Positions 29,971-38,954 of a stretch of 64,000 bases of DNA are shown piece by piece (within the stretch, counting starts at the first letter, position 1; each line of letters opens with the position of its first letter). A program made the translations under genes and the position numbers. A model generated the notes under the pieces. That model did not search any database and was not told the DNA's origin. It saw nothing but the letters and a program-made list of their open reading frames with translations. Source of the stretch: Thiohalocapsa sp963695445 (GTDB lineage: Bacteria > Pseudomonadota > Gammaproteobacteria > Chromatiales > Chromatiaceae). The stretch spans positions 62,001-126,000 of the forward strand of contig CAVOGV010000001.1 of assembly GCA_963695445.1 (NCBI GenBank). The letters run 5' to 3'.

Positions 29971-30510
29971 ATGAACTCTCAAGCCAAAGGGTTGACCTTG
30001 ATCGAACTCATGATCACGATGGCATTAATTTCCATCGTGTTGGTTCTTGGGATTCCCTCATTCCAAGAGATTGTCAAGAGCAATCGCCTGGCCGTTGCCA
30101 ATAATGCGTTAGTTGGATCGCTGAATTTTTCTCGGAGCGAGGCGATCATGCGGAATATGAGAGTCACCGTCTGCAAGAGCGCAACAGGAACCGCCTGCAC
30201 CAGCGACGGCAGCTGGGAACAAGGCTGGATAGTCTTTACCGACTCCAACAACAACACGACGTACGAAAGCGCAGCAGACAGCATTCTCCTGGTCCAGGAC
30301 GTCATCGGAGGTAACCTGACGATGGTTGGCGATACCGATGTATCAAACTACGTTTCCTACGTCGCGAGAGGCAGTACCCAACTGGGTGACGGCGGCGTTC
30401 AAAGCGGCTCGATCAAGACCTGCGATGGCGGCAGTGGAGGGACTGGACGTCGGCTCAACATCGCGCCGACCGGGCGAGTTCAAGTCGCACCGGAGGGAGG
30501 CTGTTCATGA
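29971..30510 (+). CDS. fimT: Type IV minor pilin FimU/FimT (GspH family, operon 2)
   Basis: 179-residue GspH/FimT pseudopilin: leader MNSQAKG|LTLIELMITMALISIVLVLGIPSF, then SNRLAVANNALVGSLNFSRSEAIMRN, the family signature, and WEQGWIVFTD. Mature residue 1 is Leu instead of Phe, which PilD usually tolerates. It is the first gene of operon 2 and overlaps pilV by 4 bases (30507-30510). FimU primes pilus assembly with PilVWXE. Confidence 0.92.
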   Translation: MNSQAKGLTLIELMITMALISIVLVLGIPSFQEIVKSNRLAVANNALVGSLNFSRSEAIMRNMRVTVCKSATGTACTSDGSWEQGWIVFTDSNNNTTYESAADSILLVQDVIGGNLTMVGDTDVSNYVSYVARGSTQLGDGGVQSGSIKTCDGGSGGTGRRLNIAPTGRVQVAPEGGCS

Positions 30511-31055
30511 AAAGCCCGCAGCAAGGTTTCTCGTTGATCGAAGTGCTGATCGCGGCGCTGATCCTGGCAATCGGGCTATTGGGACTTGCCGCATTGCAGG
30601 CAAAGGGTCTGCAGAGCAATTACAGCTCCAACCTGTGGTCGCAAGCCACAGTCCTCGCCTACGACATGGCAGATCGAATGCGGGCGAACTTGGCCGGTTA
30701 CGATCGAGGATTCTACAATAATCCAACCGTTGCGGATCACGACTGTGTCGCGGATGGAAGTGACCCGGCGATCTGTACGCCCCGGCAAATGGCGCAACAT
30801 GATGTCTGGGAGTGGCAAGCATCGCTTACCAGAATTTTGCCGCAGGGTGTCGGCGTGGTTTGTTTGGATAACACCCCCGATGACGGCGGCGACGCCGACG
30901 GCGACGGCATCGTTGAGGCAACCGAGTATGCCTGTGACAACAACGGCAGTGCATACGTCATCAAGCTCTGGGCTATTGACGAGTTATCGACTGATGAGCA
31001 AACCGGCAGCCCAATTTCCGTCATCACGCGCATCATTACTGAGGTCCGTCCATGA
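30507..31055 (+). CDS. pilV: Type IV pilus minor pilin PilV (operon 2)
   Basis: 182 residues: MKSPQQG|FSLIEVLIAALILAIGLLGLAALQ, followed by LWSQATVLAYDMADRMRANLAGY, closely parallel to the operon 1 PilV at 11453. The C-terminal region is Asp/Gly-rich (DDGGDADGDGIV). ATG overlaps the fimT stop (ATGA), and the gene's own stop overlaps the pilW start, so translation is coupled. Confidence 0.93.
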   Translation: MKSPQQGFSLIEVLIAALILAIGLLGLAALQAKGLQSNYSSNLWSQATVLAYDMADRMRANLAGYDRGFYNNPTVADHDCVADGSDPAICTPRQMAQHDVWEWQASLTRILPQGVGVVCLDNTPDDGGDADGDGIVEATEYACDNNGSAYVIKLWAIDELSTDEQTGSPISVITRIITEVRP

Positions 31056-32059
31056 ATGCGGGACGGCAGGCGGGACTGTCTCCGGTTGAGATCCTTGTTG
31101 CCCTCGCACTTGGACTCTTTCTCACCGCCACGGTGCTGCAGGTTTACCTTGCGAACAAGCAGACCTATCGTGTTGTCAATGCCTCCGCCCGGCTTCAGGA
31201 GAACGCGAGGTTTGGCGCGGAGGTGATGAGTAGGGAAATCCGCATGGCAGGCTATCAGGGGTGCGCGGGGAGCGCGCGGAATATCACAAACCAATTGCAG
31301 GATTCTTCGTCGTTTTTGTATGACTTCGGTACCGCGGTTCAGGGTTTCGATGCCACCGGGACCAACAGCTGGACGCCAGCGCTGGATAACAGCATCAGCA
31401 GCGTACTGAGCGGCAGCGATGTCTTGACCATCCGGGGCCTTTTCGGCCGGGAGGCGACCATCACCGACAGCGCTGACCCAGGCAACTGTGAGAATGCGGC
31501 GTTGGTCGTTGATGACTCGGACAACCTGATGCAGAGCGACATCGTGATCGCCGGAAACTGCGGCACAGCCGCAGTGTTCCAGATCTCAACCCTGGCCGAT
31601 ACCTCGGTTGCCCATGCTGCCGGCGGTTCCCTCCCTGGAAACGCGGGTGCGAATCTAAGCGCGTGCTACGCGGGGGCCGGCACACTGGGCCGTTTGTCGA
31701 CCCGCTCGTTCTACATTCGCGATAACGCCGCTGGCGTTTCCTCACTCTATCGTACGGATATATCCGGTGCGAATACCCGGACCGAAGAGCTGATCGAGGG
31801 AATTGAGGGGATGCAGGTTTTGTATGGAATCGACACCGATTCCGATAGCTCTATCAATCAGTTTGTCTCTGCCGCAGACGTTGCGACGTGGAACCAGGTC
31901 AGCAGCGTAAGGGTCAGTCTTCTATTGCGATCGAACGACGACAATTTAACCACAGACGCCCAGCCTTATTATTTCAACGGCAGCAGCACAGACCCCGCCG
32001 ACAGAAAGCTTCGTAGCGTAGTTACAACGACGATAGGCCTTAGAAACAGACTACCTTAG
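31052..32059 (+). CDS. pilW: Type IV pilus minor pilin PilW (operon 2)
   Basis: 335 residues: MNAGRQAG|LSPVEILVALALGLFLTATVLQVYL, then the PilW signature ARLQENARFGAEVMSREIRMAGYQGC. The C-terminal part has VSSVRVSLLLRSNDDN, matching the distal frame of the broken operon 1 copy. At mature position 4 Val replaces Ile and at 3 Pro replaces Leu, unusual in the cleavage region, but Gly-1 and Glu+5 are present. It is intact here. Confidence 0.92.
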   Translation: MNAGRQAGLSPVEILVALALGLFLTATVLQVYLANKQTYRVVNASARLQENARFGAEVMSREIRMAGYQGCAGSARNITNQLQDSSSFLYDFGTAVQGFDATGTNSWTPALDNSISSVLSGSDVLTIRGLFGREATITDSADPGNCENAALVVDDSDNLMQSDIVIAGNCGTAAVFQISTLADTSVAHAAGGSLPGNAGANLSACYAGAGTLGRLSTRSFYIRDNAAGVSSLYRTDISGANTRTEELIEGIEGMQVLYGIDTDSDSSINQFVSAADVATWNQVSSVRVSLLLRSNDDNLTTDAQPYYFNGSSTDPADRKLRSVVTTTIGLRNRLP

Positions 32060-32064
32060 CGATC

Positions 32065-32601
32065 ATGATCACGGCTCCCCACCGATTTGCTAAGCGACGA
32101 AGGCATCAGTCGGGCATTGTCCTGATTGTCAGTCTTCTGATCTTGATGGTCACAACGATCATTGGCGTAAACGCGATGCAAACGAACTTACTTGAGGAGC
32201 AGATGGCAGGGAATTTCAGGCAGCTGAACCTCGCCTTTCAAGCTGCCGAGGCAGCACTGCGAGATGCCGAGGACGACATCTCGTCGGTGCCCCCGAGATT
32301 TACTGGCTTAACCGGGTTTAATTCGACCTGCATCGATGGCTTATGCGACGCGACCGGCGGACTATCGGATGTGTGGCTCGACGCGACAAAGGAGCCGAAT
32401 GGAGTAGTGCTTGGCACGTTCACAGGCAGAACTGCGATCGCAGAGGTGTACCGTCAACCGAAGTACTGGATCGAGGGCCTAAAGATTAATCCAACAGGGA
32501 GCGCCGCGCGGAAGACATTATATCGCATTACCGCACTCGGTTGGGGTAGAGACACCAACAGCGAAGTGCTTCTTCAAAGTGTATTTGCTTTACACCAGTG
32601 A
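32065..32601 (+). CDS. pilX: Type IV pilus minor pilin PilX (operon 2)
   Basis: 178 residues: HQSGIVLIVSLLILMVTTIIGVNAM hydrophobic helix, then LLEEQMAGNFRQLNLAFQAAEAALRDAE, the PilX hallmark. It ends with RITALGWGRDTNSEVLLQSVF. PilX-type pilins lack Glu+5, as seen here. The gene is immediately followed by pilY1. Confidence 0.92.
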   Translation: MITAPHRFAKRRRHQSGIVLIVSLLILMVTTIIGVNAMQTNLLEEQMAGNFRQLNLAFQAAEAALRDAEDDISSVPPRFTGLTGFNSTCIDGLCDATGGLSDVWLDATKEPNGVVLGTFTGRTAIAEVYRQPKYWIEGLKINPTGSAARKTLYRITALGWGRDTNSEVLLQSVFALHQ

Positions 32602-32612
32602 GAAACGAGGTT

Positions 32613-35600
32613 ATGACCAAGGAACACGCGAGAAGCGTTCGCATCAACCTCATCGTATGCTTGGCCTTGGTCTGCGTGACACCCGATGTTTGGGCTTTGA
32701 CCCTGGCCAATGAGCCCTTGTTCGTTACCGCTCCCGTCAAACCCAACGTCATTCTGGCGATTGATGATTCTGGCAGTATGGATGCGGAGATCTTGCTACC
32801 AACCAACGACGGGGCGTTATGGTGGAACAGGGCTAACGAAAGTTTTGTTGGGCTAGGTCGTGGAGACCAAGACTTCCCTGGTGCAGTAAATTACAACCAC
32901 GTTGGCGAAGCGAACGCGAACTGGAAGAAGTACGTTTATATCTTTCCAATTGGCGTGGAGTCGGGTGCGCGCATTTATCAGGACGAAGACTATGATCACT
33001 ACGCCGTTCCTCCGACGCCAGAGTTCGCATTCGTGCGAGCGGCGGAGTACAACCGGGGGTACTATGATCCGCAGAAGTCCTATCTGCCCTGGCCGTCGTC
33101 CTATGGACAGACATTCGACAACGCGATACCGACCGCAGCGCAAACAGACCCGGTGATCGGCTCGATAACAGTTGATTTGACCGGGGATATGACTCGCAGC
33201 AGCAGCAATTGGACCTTTCGGCTGCAGCCAGGTATGCGCGATGCCGCGGGAAACGTCGTATCGGAAGCGCAGCATGGAACATTCACTTACTTTCCCGCCA
33301 CCTATTACTCGGTCTCTGCGGATGACGTTTGCGCCACGCCTTCCCCGACGGATTACACGGCCTTCGTTGCGGATCCGTCGGTACATCCAAGTGGGGTCGA
33401 TGCCATTGGTCCCGATGGAAGGTGCTTGGTGAAGCACGAGATAAAGCCTGGTCAGAGTTTTCCGAGCGGGCGTAGCTACGAGGACGAGCTTAAGAACTTC
33501 GCCAACTGGTTTACCTACCATCGTAAACGTCATCTTGCGATGCGGGGTGGCACTTTGAGCGCGTTCTCGACGGCATCTGGAATCCGCACCGGTGTTTTTG
33601 CTTTTAACAACCGTCCAACGACGCTTTCGATCATCGACTTTGACACACAGCGTTTATCGTTTTTCGACACGTTGAAGGCTCTTGTTGGAAGTGGAGGGAC
33701 ACCTACGCGGGAATCGCTCAACTACATCGGTACGCAACTCCGGCGCACCGCGGAGCCGGCGCCGGTGACGTTACAGTGCCAGAAGAACTTTGCGATCCTG
33801 TTTACGGACGGTTTTGCTGTACCAAGCAGTCTTTCCACGATAGGCAACGAGGACAATTATTCTGGGGTGCCCTATGCGGATAATTTTAGTGACACGCTGG
33901 GCGATGTCGCGATGTACTATTACAAGAACAACCTTAGGCCGGATTTGGAATTGGCGGAGGTTCCGGTCTCCAACGGCTGCCGAACCGCTTCCCCAAACCC
34001 GCTTCTCGATTGCAACAAGAATCTGCATCTGGTCACTTATGGGGTCGGCCTGGGTGTTACAGGGACCTTGTTTGGTGATGCCTATGCCACGCGTGCCGAT
34101 GCGCACTCGGTGCCTCCGGTCTGGCCGGAACCCGACGCGGCCCGGAATCCGGTTCAGATCGATGACCTTTACCATGCGGCAGTTAATGGTCGGGGGGAGT
34201 TGCTCAATGCCCAAACACCGGACGAGATCGCCGAAAAGATGAACCAGGTGCTGTCCTCGATTCTCGACGCCATTTCGTCCGCGTCTTCGGTAGCTGCAAA
34301 CTCTACCTCCGTCAGCACCGGAACCGTCGTCTTTCAGTCGCGCTTCAACAGCAGCGCTTGGCAGGGTCAACTGTTGGCGTTCGACCTGCAAGCCGACGGT
34401 CGGATCCCCGCGAGTTATCTTTGGGACGCCGGCACTGTATTGGGGAACCAGACGGCGGCGACTCGGAAGATCCTAACGCTGGGCCGTGATTCGCGAGATG
34501 GCATCCCGTTCAGATGGACAGACATTTCCGCGCAGACGGATATGCGCCAAGCGGAGCTACTCAATACAGATGCTTTTGGCGCAAGCGATGGTCGCGGTAG
34601 CCAGCGAGTGGATTTCTTACGCGGTTCGCTCGTCGAGGGCTTTCGAGCCCGCGGCAGCAAGCTGGGCGACATCGTTCACTCAAGTCCGTTGCATGTCGGC
34701 CCGCCGCAGGGGGGTTATCTCGACGCCGCCTACGGCACCTTCGCTTCGAGTATGGGAACACGCGACAACGTGATCTACGTGGGTGCCAACGACGGCATGC
34801 TGCACGGCTTTGATGCGTCAACGGGCGAAGAAATAATCGCCTATGTGCCCAGTTCGGTCTATGCGAACCTCAGCCGGCTTACCGATCCCGATTATGGGCA
34901 GACTCTCCTGCCACACCGATACTTTGTCGACGGGTCGCCAATGGCCGCTGACGTCCGACTCGCCGGTAACTGGAGGACTGTTTTGGCCGGTGGTCTCAAT
35001 GCAGGAGGTCAGGGATATTACGCCCTCGATATCACCGATCCCTCTGCGTACGCGGAGAACAGCGCTGCTGCGGCGGATACGGTGTTGTGGGAATTTACGG
35101 ATGAAGACGATCCGGATCTCGGCTACACGTACAATCAGCCCTTGGTCAACTACGACACCTGGCAGTCGGCTCAGATCGCCAAGATGAATAACGGCAAATG
35201 GGCCCTGATCGTCGGAAATGGCTATAACAATACCTGGCCGGACGACAACGTCTCTGCTACCGGCCATGCATCTCTGTTTATCCTGTACATAGAGGACGGC
35301 GCAGACGGCTCCTGGAGTGCCGCTGATTACGCCAAGATTGACACCGGTGCAGGGTCCCCATTAATTCCTAATGGCTTGGGGACGCCGACGCCAATCGATA
35401 TGGACGGCGATGGTGATATCGATATCGCCTACGCTGGTGATCTGTACGGAAATCTGTGGAAGTTCGACCTGACAGGCGCGGTCCCATCGAACTGGACCAG
35501 CGGCCTGCTGTATCGGGCCGTCGATAGCGGGGGAAACGCGCAACCCATTACGACAGCTGTGATGGCCCTGCGTCACCCGAGAGGCGGTTATCTGGTCGGT

Positions 35601-36254
35601 TTTGGGACCGGGAAGTACCTGGAACTGGCCGACCTGAGCAGTACCGAGCGGCAAACGCTCTACGGTATCTGGGACTCTGCCCTTAACGGGTCGGTAACGC
35701 CGGTGTCTGCGGGCCGCGCCGACCTGGTTGAACAAAGTGTGCTGGCAGTAATCCCGCGATCGAATACCGATTATCGTGTGACCTCCGCGAATGCCGTGGA
35801 TTTCACGGCAAAGAAGGGGTGGTTCATGGACCTGCCAACGCTTGGCGAGCGAGTCGCGTACAATCCAGTCCCGCGCGACAAACGCTTCGTCTTCGTCACG
35901 TCGATACCGGATGTTGATCCTTGCGCGGCAGGCGGGACGGGCTGGGTGATGGAGCTTGACTATCTCACGGGATCCCGGCTTAGCGAGCCGCCGTTTGATG
36001 TCAACGGGGACTTGATGATCTCCGGGCTGGACTTGGTGGAATACGAGGACGAAGGTGAAACGCATCAGATACCGGCGAGCGGAGTCGATGTAGGCATTGG
36101 AATTCCGACGACGCCGACCGTAATCGGGAGGGATCAGCGAACGGAGTTTAAGTTGATGAGCGGAAGTAGCGGGCAGATGGCGACCCTGTTGGAGGGGAAG
36201 TCATTCATCTCCGGGCGGTTATCTTGGAAGCAGAGAATTCGAGAAGGCAATTAG
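32613..36254 (+). CDS. pilY1: PilY1-like pilus tip/adhesin protein (operon 2)
   Basis: About 1,213 residues, intact. Signal peptide (VRINLIVCLALVCVTPDVWA), then a VWA-like region with MIDAS motif LAIDDSGSMD. The C-terminal propeller has YVGANDGMLHGFDASTGEE, DMDGDGDIDIAYAGDLYGNLWKFDL (EF-hand-like Ca loop) and a final DVNGDLMISGLDLVEYED, which is itself Ca-loop-like. PilY1 caps the pilus with the minor pilins and can work as adhesin and mechanosensor. ATG 32613 has an AACGAGG ribosome site; a GTG at 32598 overlapping the pilX stop is an alternative. Confidence 0.92.
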   Translation: MTKEHARSVRINLIVCLALVCVTPDVWALTLANEPLFVTAPVKPNVILAIDDSGSMDAEILLPTNDGALWWNRANESFVGLGRGDQDFPGAVNYNHVGEANANWKKYVYIFPIGVESGARIYQDEDYDHYAVPPTPEFAFVRAAEYNRGYYDPQKSYLPWPSSYGQTFDNAIPTAAQTDPVIGSITVDLTGDMTRSSSNWTFRLQPGMRDAAGNVVSEAQHGTFTYFPATYYSVSADDVCATPSPTDYTAFVADPSVHPSGVDAIGPDGRCLVKHEIKPGQSFPSGRSYEDELKNFANWFTYHRKRHLAMRGGTLSAFSTASGIRTGVFAFNNRPTTLSIIDFDTQRLSFFDTLKALVGSGGTPTRESLNYIGTQLRRTAEPAPVTLQCQKNFAILFTDGFAVPSSLSTIGNEDNYSGVPYADNFSDTLGDVAMYYYKNNLRPDLELAEVPVSNGCRTASPNPLLDCNKNLHLVTYGVGLGVTGTLFGDAYATRADAHSVPPVWPEPDAARNPVQIDDLYHAAVNGRGELLNAQTPDEIAEKMNQVLSSILDAISSASSVAANSTSVSTGTVVFQSRFNSSAWQGQLLAFDLQADGRIPASYLWDAGTVLGNQTAATRKILTLGRDSRDGIPFRWTDISAQTDMRQAELLNTDAFGASDGRGSQRVDFLRGSLVEGFRARGSKLGDIVHSSPLHVGPPQGGYLDAAYGTFASSMGTRDNVIYVGANDGMLHGFDASTGEEIIAYVPSSVYANLSRLTDPDYGQTLLPHRYFVDGSPMAADVRLAGNWRTVLAGGLNAGGQGYYALDITDPSAYAENSAAAADTVLWEFTDEDDPDLGYTYNQPLVNYDTWQSAQIAKMNNGKWALIVGNGYNNTWPDDNVSATGHASLFILYIEDGADGSWSAADYAKIDTGAGSPLIPNGLGTPTPIDMDGDGDIDIAYAGDLYGNLWKFDLTGAVPSNWTSGLLYRAVDSGGNAQPITTAVMALRHPRGGYLVGFGTGKYLELADLSSTERQTLYGIWDSALNGSVTPVSAGRADLVEQSVLAVIPRSNTDYRVTSANAVDFTAKKGWFMDLPTLGERVAYNPVPRDKRFVFVTSIPDVDPCAAGGTGWVMELDYLTGSRLSEPPFDVNGDLMISGLDLVEYEDEGETHQIPASGVDVGIGIPTTPTVIGRDQRTEFKLMSGSSGQMATLLEGKSFISGRLSWKQRIREGN

Positions 36255-36603
36255 CGATCGACTTCCGCTCGCCCGCGCGCGGCCGTGATGGCCGTCATAA
36301 TGTCGGCTGGAAAACCGGCATTCCGGCAAACGACAGATAGCCTAGCGAGGCGATGGCTCAGACCAACGGGAGAAAAGCGCCGTTCTGCTAAAGCGGGTCG
36401 TTCGCCCAAATGGGCCAAGCGCCGAAGGCCGGGCGCCGCTGTGTATTCCGGTTGCGCGAATGCGGGCTTCGGCGCTTGGCCCTTTGTCCGCAGAACGCCT
36501 AGGCGCCGCGAAACTGGACGCTTCTGCAAAGAGTCGGGGCCCTCAAGCATCCCAGTTCGATAAGATATTTACGCCCGTTCTTTAATTCTCGCCAAACAAA
36601 AAA
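36255..36603. other. Intergenic region between pilY1 and pilE of operon 2
   Basis: About 350 bases. The GC content returns to the window average here, unlike the flanking pilin genes. Open frames are Arg-rich shadows. The gap separates pilE from the tightly packed operon, so pilE may have its own promoter, though none could be named with confidence. Confidence 0.4.
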
Positions 36604-37059
36604 GTGGTTATCTTGACTGAATGCAATCCGCACGACTCGGGTTTCACGCTAATTGAACTCTTGGTCACCGTGGCTATAGTGGCGATACTCGCTGCGGTGG
36701 CCTATCCTTCATATGTCGAGCATGTTCAGAAGGCACGCCGTACGGATGCGCAAGGCGCACTGCTCGAGAATGCCCAATACCTGCAGCGACTCTATACGGA
36801 AACAGGATGCTTCAATCCTGGGGCCGACAGGCGCTGCGCGTCCCCCAACAGCGACGCAGGTGTGACGCTGCCGATTGTCGAATCGCCTCGGGACGGCGGC
36901 ACAAAGTACTATGATCACACGGTTCAAAACCTGACAGCGACGACGTTCACGTTAAGGGCCGCACCCAAAGGCGCACAGTCCAGTGATCCTTGTGGGGTCA
37001 TGACGCTGAACCAGGTAACTCAGAAGACGCCGTCGGACGTCCGTTGTTGGAGGAAGTAG
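36604..37059 (+). CDS. pilE: Type IV minor pilin PilE (operon 2)
   Basis: 151 residues: leader ending ECNPHDSG|FTLIELLVTVAIVAILAAVAYPSY, then KARRTDAQGALLENAQYLQRLYTETGCFNPGAD, shared almost exactly with the operon 1 PilE. It ends with C-x-V-M-T-L-N-Q...RCWRK, giving a likely C-terminal disulfide loop. The start is GTG 36604 or TTG 36613; neither has a strong ribosome site. Confidence 0.9.
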   Translation: MVILTECNPHDSGFTLIELLVTVAIVAILAAVAYPSYVEHVQKARRTDAQGALLENAQYLQRLYTETGCFNPGADRRCASPNSDAGVTLPIVESPRDGGTKYYDHTVQNLTATTFTLRAAPKGAQSSDPCGVMTLNQVTQKTPSDVRCWRK

Positions 37060-37343
37060 GCGCTCGCTGGGGTTCCCCGTTGGCGGCGCATTCCTAAGCC
37101 GCCGGCCGGCGGCCGCGGCCAAACCGGTACCAGACCAAGTGTTGTTGCTCTCCGTAATCCGTAAACCACCGGCCGATCTGGGCAGAACTGTTCCACCGGT
37201 GATTCGCTGATGGCGGTGGCCGTCAACGAAGCGCGCAATCACCAGCACGGCCGCTTCCCAGCGGTTGAACAGACGCTCCACGCGCGCCAAAGGGTCGCGG
37301 TGTTTGACCGTCTTGTTCAGCCCGTGCTGGATGCCAACGGATA
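37060..37343. other. Intergenic stretch without a supported gene
   Basis: High-GC sequence with overlapping frames on both strands. No recognisable domain, only a run-in to the IS91-type terminus at 37344-37360. Confidence 0.35.
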
Positions 37344-37823
37344 GACGGAGAGGAAATCCAGACCGTCCTGCGCGTCCAGGTTGGCCCAAGATCAGGAGGC
37401 GAGCGGGGACGGGCTGGGCGGTCAACACCCAGCGGCGGGGGCTGACGGACGTCGCGAGCGGTGCACGAGCGCGCGTTCCAGGGGCTGGAGCGAGAATCCG
37501 GGGCTCAGCGGACAGGCGCAACACAGGGGCGGCTGCACCCTCTCTTGCAGGAGGAGACGGCTACCAGGCGATGCGCTGATCGTACTCGACGTCGGGCTCC
37601 GCCTGACCGAAGAGGTCCCAGTCGGGCAGCGGCGCGGGGGCATCGTCCCGGGCCGGCGGACCGCGGGCGGGGGCGATCGGGGGCGGGCGTGACGGCTCAC
37701 CGATGTGGTCGAGAATCCGCTCGACGGGAGTGGCCTCGGTGATGAAGGCGATGATGCGCATGTGCGCCCCGCAGTTGGGGCAGAACGACGGTAAGGACTC
37801 GAACAGCCGCGCCCTCCAGGCGC
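37344..37823 (-). pseudogene. IS91-family transposase C-terminal remnant with element end
   Basis: Reading minus: ARLFESLPSFCPNCGAHMRIIAFITEATPVERILDHIG ... DWDLFGQAEPDVEYDQRIAW-stop (37823 to 37561). The CPNCG/RIIAFIT zinc-ribbon segment is the usual C-terminus of IS91/IS801 rolling-circle transposases. The ~200 bases after the stop run to a terminus TGGATTTCCTCTCC (reverse of 37344-37357). The Y2 catalytic domain is absent. Confidence 0.65.
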
Positions 37824-38280
37824 GGCGGGTGGATGTCGACGGTCCCGGTGGTATAGAAGTCCCCAGGCGCTGCACCTGGCTCAGCAGGCAGGCGAGGGTT
37901 TCGGCGAGATCGGACATGGCAGTGTCGGCGCGCGTACAGCGGATTGCGAAGCGGAAATGCGGACACGCATGGTAAACGGGACCGCGCGGTCGTTGGTCCG
38001 CTAATGCAGATTGACGCTCTGCCACCCCTCTTAGCGTTTGCCGGTCGGCGGTTCGACGGACGCCCCGCCTAGCAGGCCGCGGAAGACGTAGGCGGGTGAT
38101 ACGCGGCAGGCACTATCGCGCTAGCACCCGGACAACATGTTGGCCTGCGATCACTTTCCCATGCGCTCCGGCATCTCCCGGACTATGATGGGAGGGTCTC
38201 TTTGAGGCACTTTAGTCATCCGGGGCGAGACATCTAGACCGCTTCCAGACGCGAAGCGACAACACAGGTTAATAGATAGA
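37824..38280. other. Spacer upstream of the PilA-like gene
   Basis: No supported gene. The minus-strand frame continuing upstream of the IS91 tail (residues like CLLSQVQRLGTSI) could be further transposase debris. The last ~130 bases are AT-richer and presumably form the leader of the gene at 38281. Confidence 0.3.
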
Positions 38281-38748
38281 ATGCGGATAAGCCAGCCGTC
38301 TGGTGAAATGGCTAAGAAGCTGCGAAGCAGTTCCCAACTGATCGAGTTCACGATAGTCACTACGGCCGTCAGCATGCTCTTCGTGCTCGCATTGCCCGCC
38401 TATACCGACACGGCAATACGTGCCAGTATCGTCGCGGCGCTTGCTGAATGCAGGCCGTTTCTTGAGCAGATCGAAGAGTATTTTTATCAGCATCAGACTC
38501 TGCCCGTTTCAAATGCACAGGCGGGGCTGCGCGTTCCAGCGGAATACGGTAATGATTTTATTGCCTCTGTGATGGTAAAAGAAACGCCGACTCCCGGCAG
38601 TCTAATTATTACCTTTGGAATGCCAGCGCTCAAGAACAACAACACGGTTATATTCTCGCCAGTGTCTTCGGGCAAAGGTATAGAATGGAGATGCAACGAA
38701 GGCACAGTTATCGCTAAGTACCTTCCATCAAGATGCCGCGCTGAGTAG
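38281..38748 (+). CDS. PilA-like type IV pilin with aberrant prepilin cleavage site
   Basis: 155 residues (or 146 from ATG 38308). KKLRSSSQLIEFTIVTTAVSMLFVLALPAYTDTAIRAS aligns with the PilA N-terminus (G|FTLIELMIVVAIIGILAAIALPAYQDYTIRA), and the end has EWRC...KYLPSRC, the PilA C-terminal disulfide region. Glu+5 is kept, but Gly-1 is Ser and the usual Phe-Thr is Ser-Gln, so PilD processing is doubtful. It lies downstream of operon 2 and shares its lower GC. It could be a decaying pilin or one retained uncleaved. Confidence 0.7.
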   Translation: MRISQPSGEMAKKLRSSSQLIEFTIVTTAVSMLFVLALPAYTDTAIRASIVAALAECRPFLEQIEEYFYQHQTLPVSNAQAGLRVPAEYGNDFIASVMVKETPTPGSLIITFGMPALKNNNTVIFSPVSSGKGIEWRCNEGTVIAKYLPSRCRAE

Positions 38749-38852
38749 ATTCTCTTGTAATGGGAATTGGCCGCGGAGTCGGGTAGAAATACGGCGCGCG
38801 CAACCTTAGGTGCGGGCTTGGCTGTTTCGGCGTTTCCGCGGTACGTGCCCGT
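38749..38852. other. Junction between PilA-like gene and group II intron remnant
   Basis: No gene. On the minus strand this would be sequence following the truncated intron reverse-transcriptase stub; I cannot tell where intron similarity stops. Confidence 0.3.
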
Positions 38853-38954
38853 TTAGCCCACACCATCGCTCACGTTTCCGCAAGCCCCCCTCTCATCCCG
38901 GACGGTCGGATTTCCCGAGTCCGGTTGGCGGCCAGTGAGCACGGGTTTATTCAT
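38853..38954 (-). pseudogene. Truncated group II intron reverse transcriptase / maturase start
   Basis: 33-codon frame beginning MNKPVLTGRQPDSGNP and continuing TVRDERG, then closed by TAA. This matches the characteristic N-terminus of intron-encoded LtrA-type reverse transcriptases. The RT, X and endonuclease domains are absent downstream. It lies within the intron remnant, at the expected place after domain I-III. Confidence 0.6.

Noticed and set aside
36285..36563. 92-codon Arg-rich frame between pilY1 and pilE
   Set aside because: No ribosome site; overlapping open frames on both strands; low-information composition.
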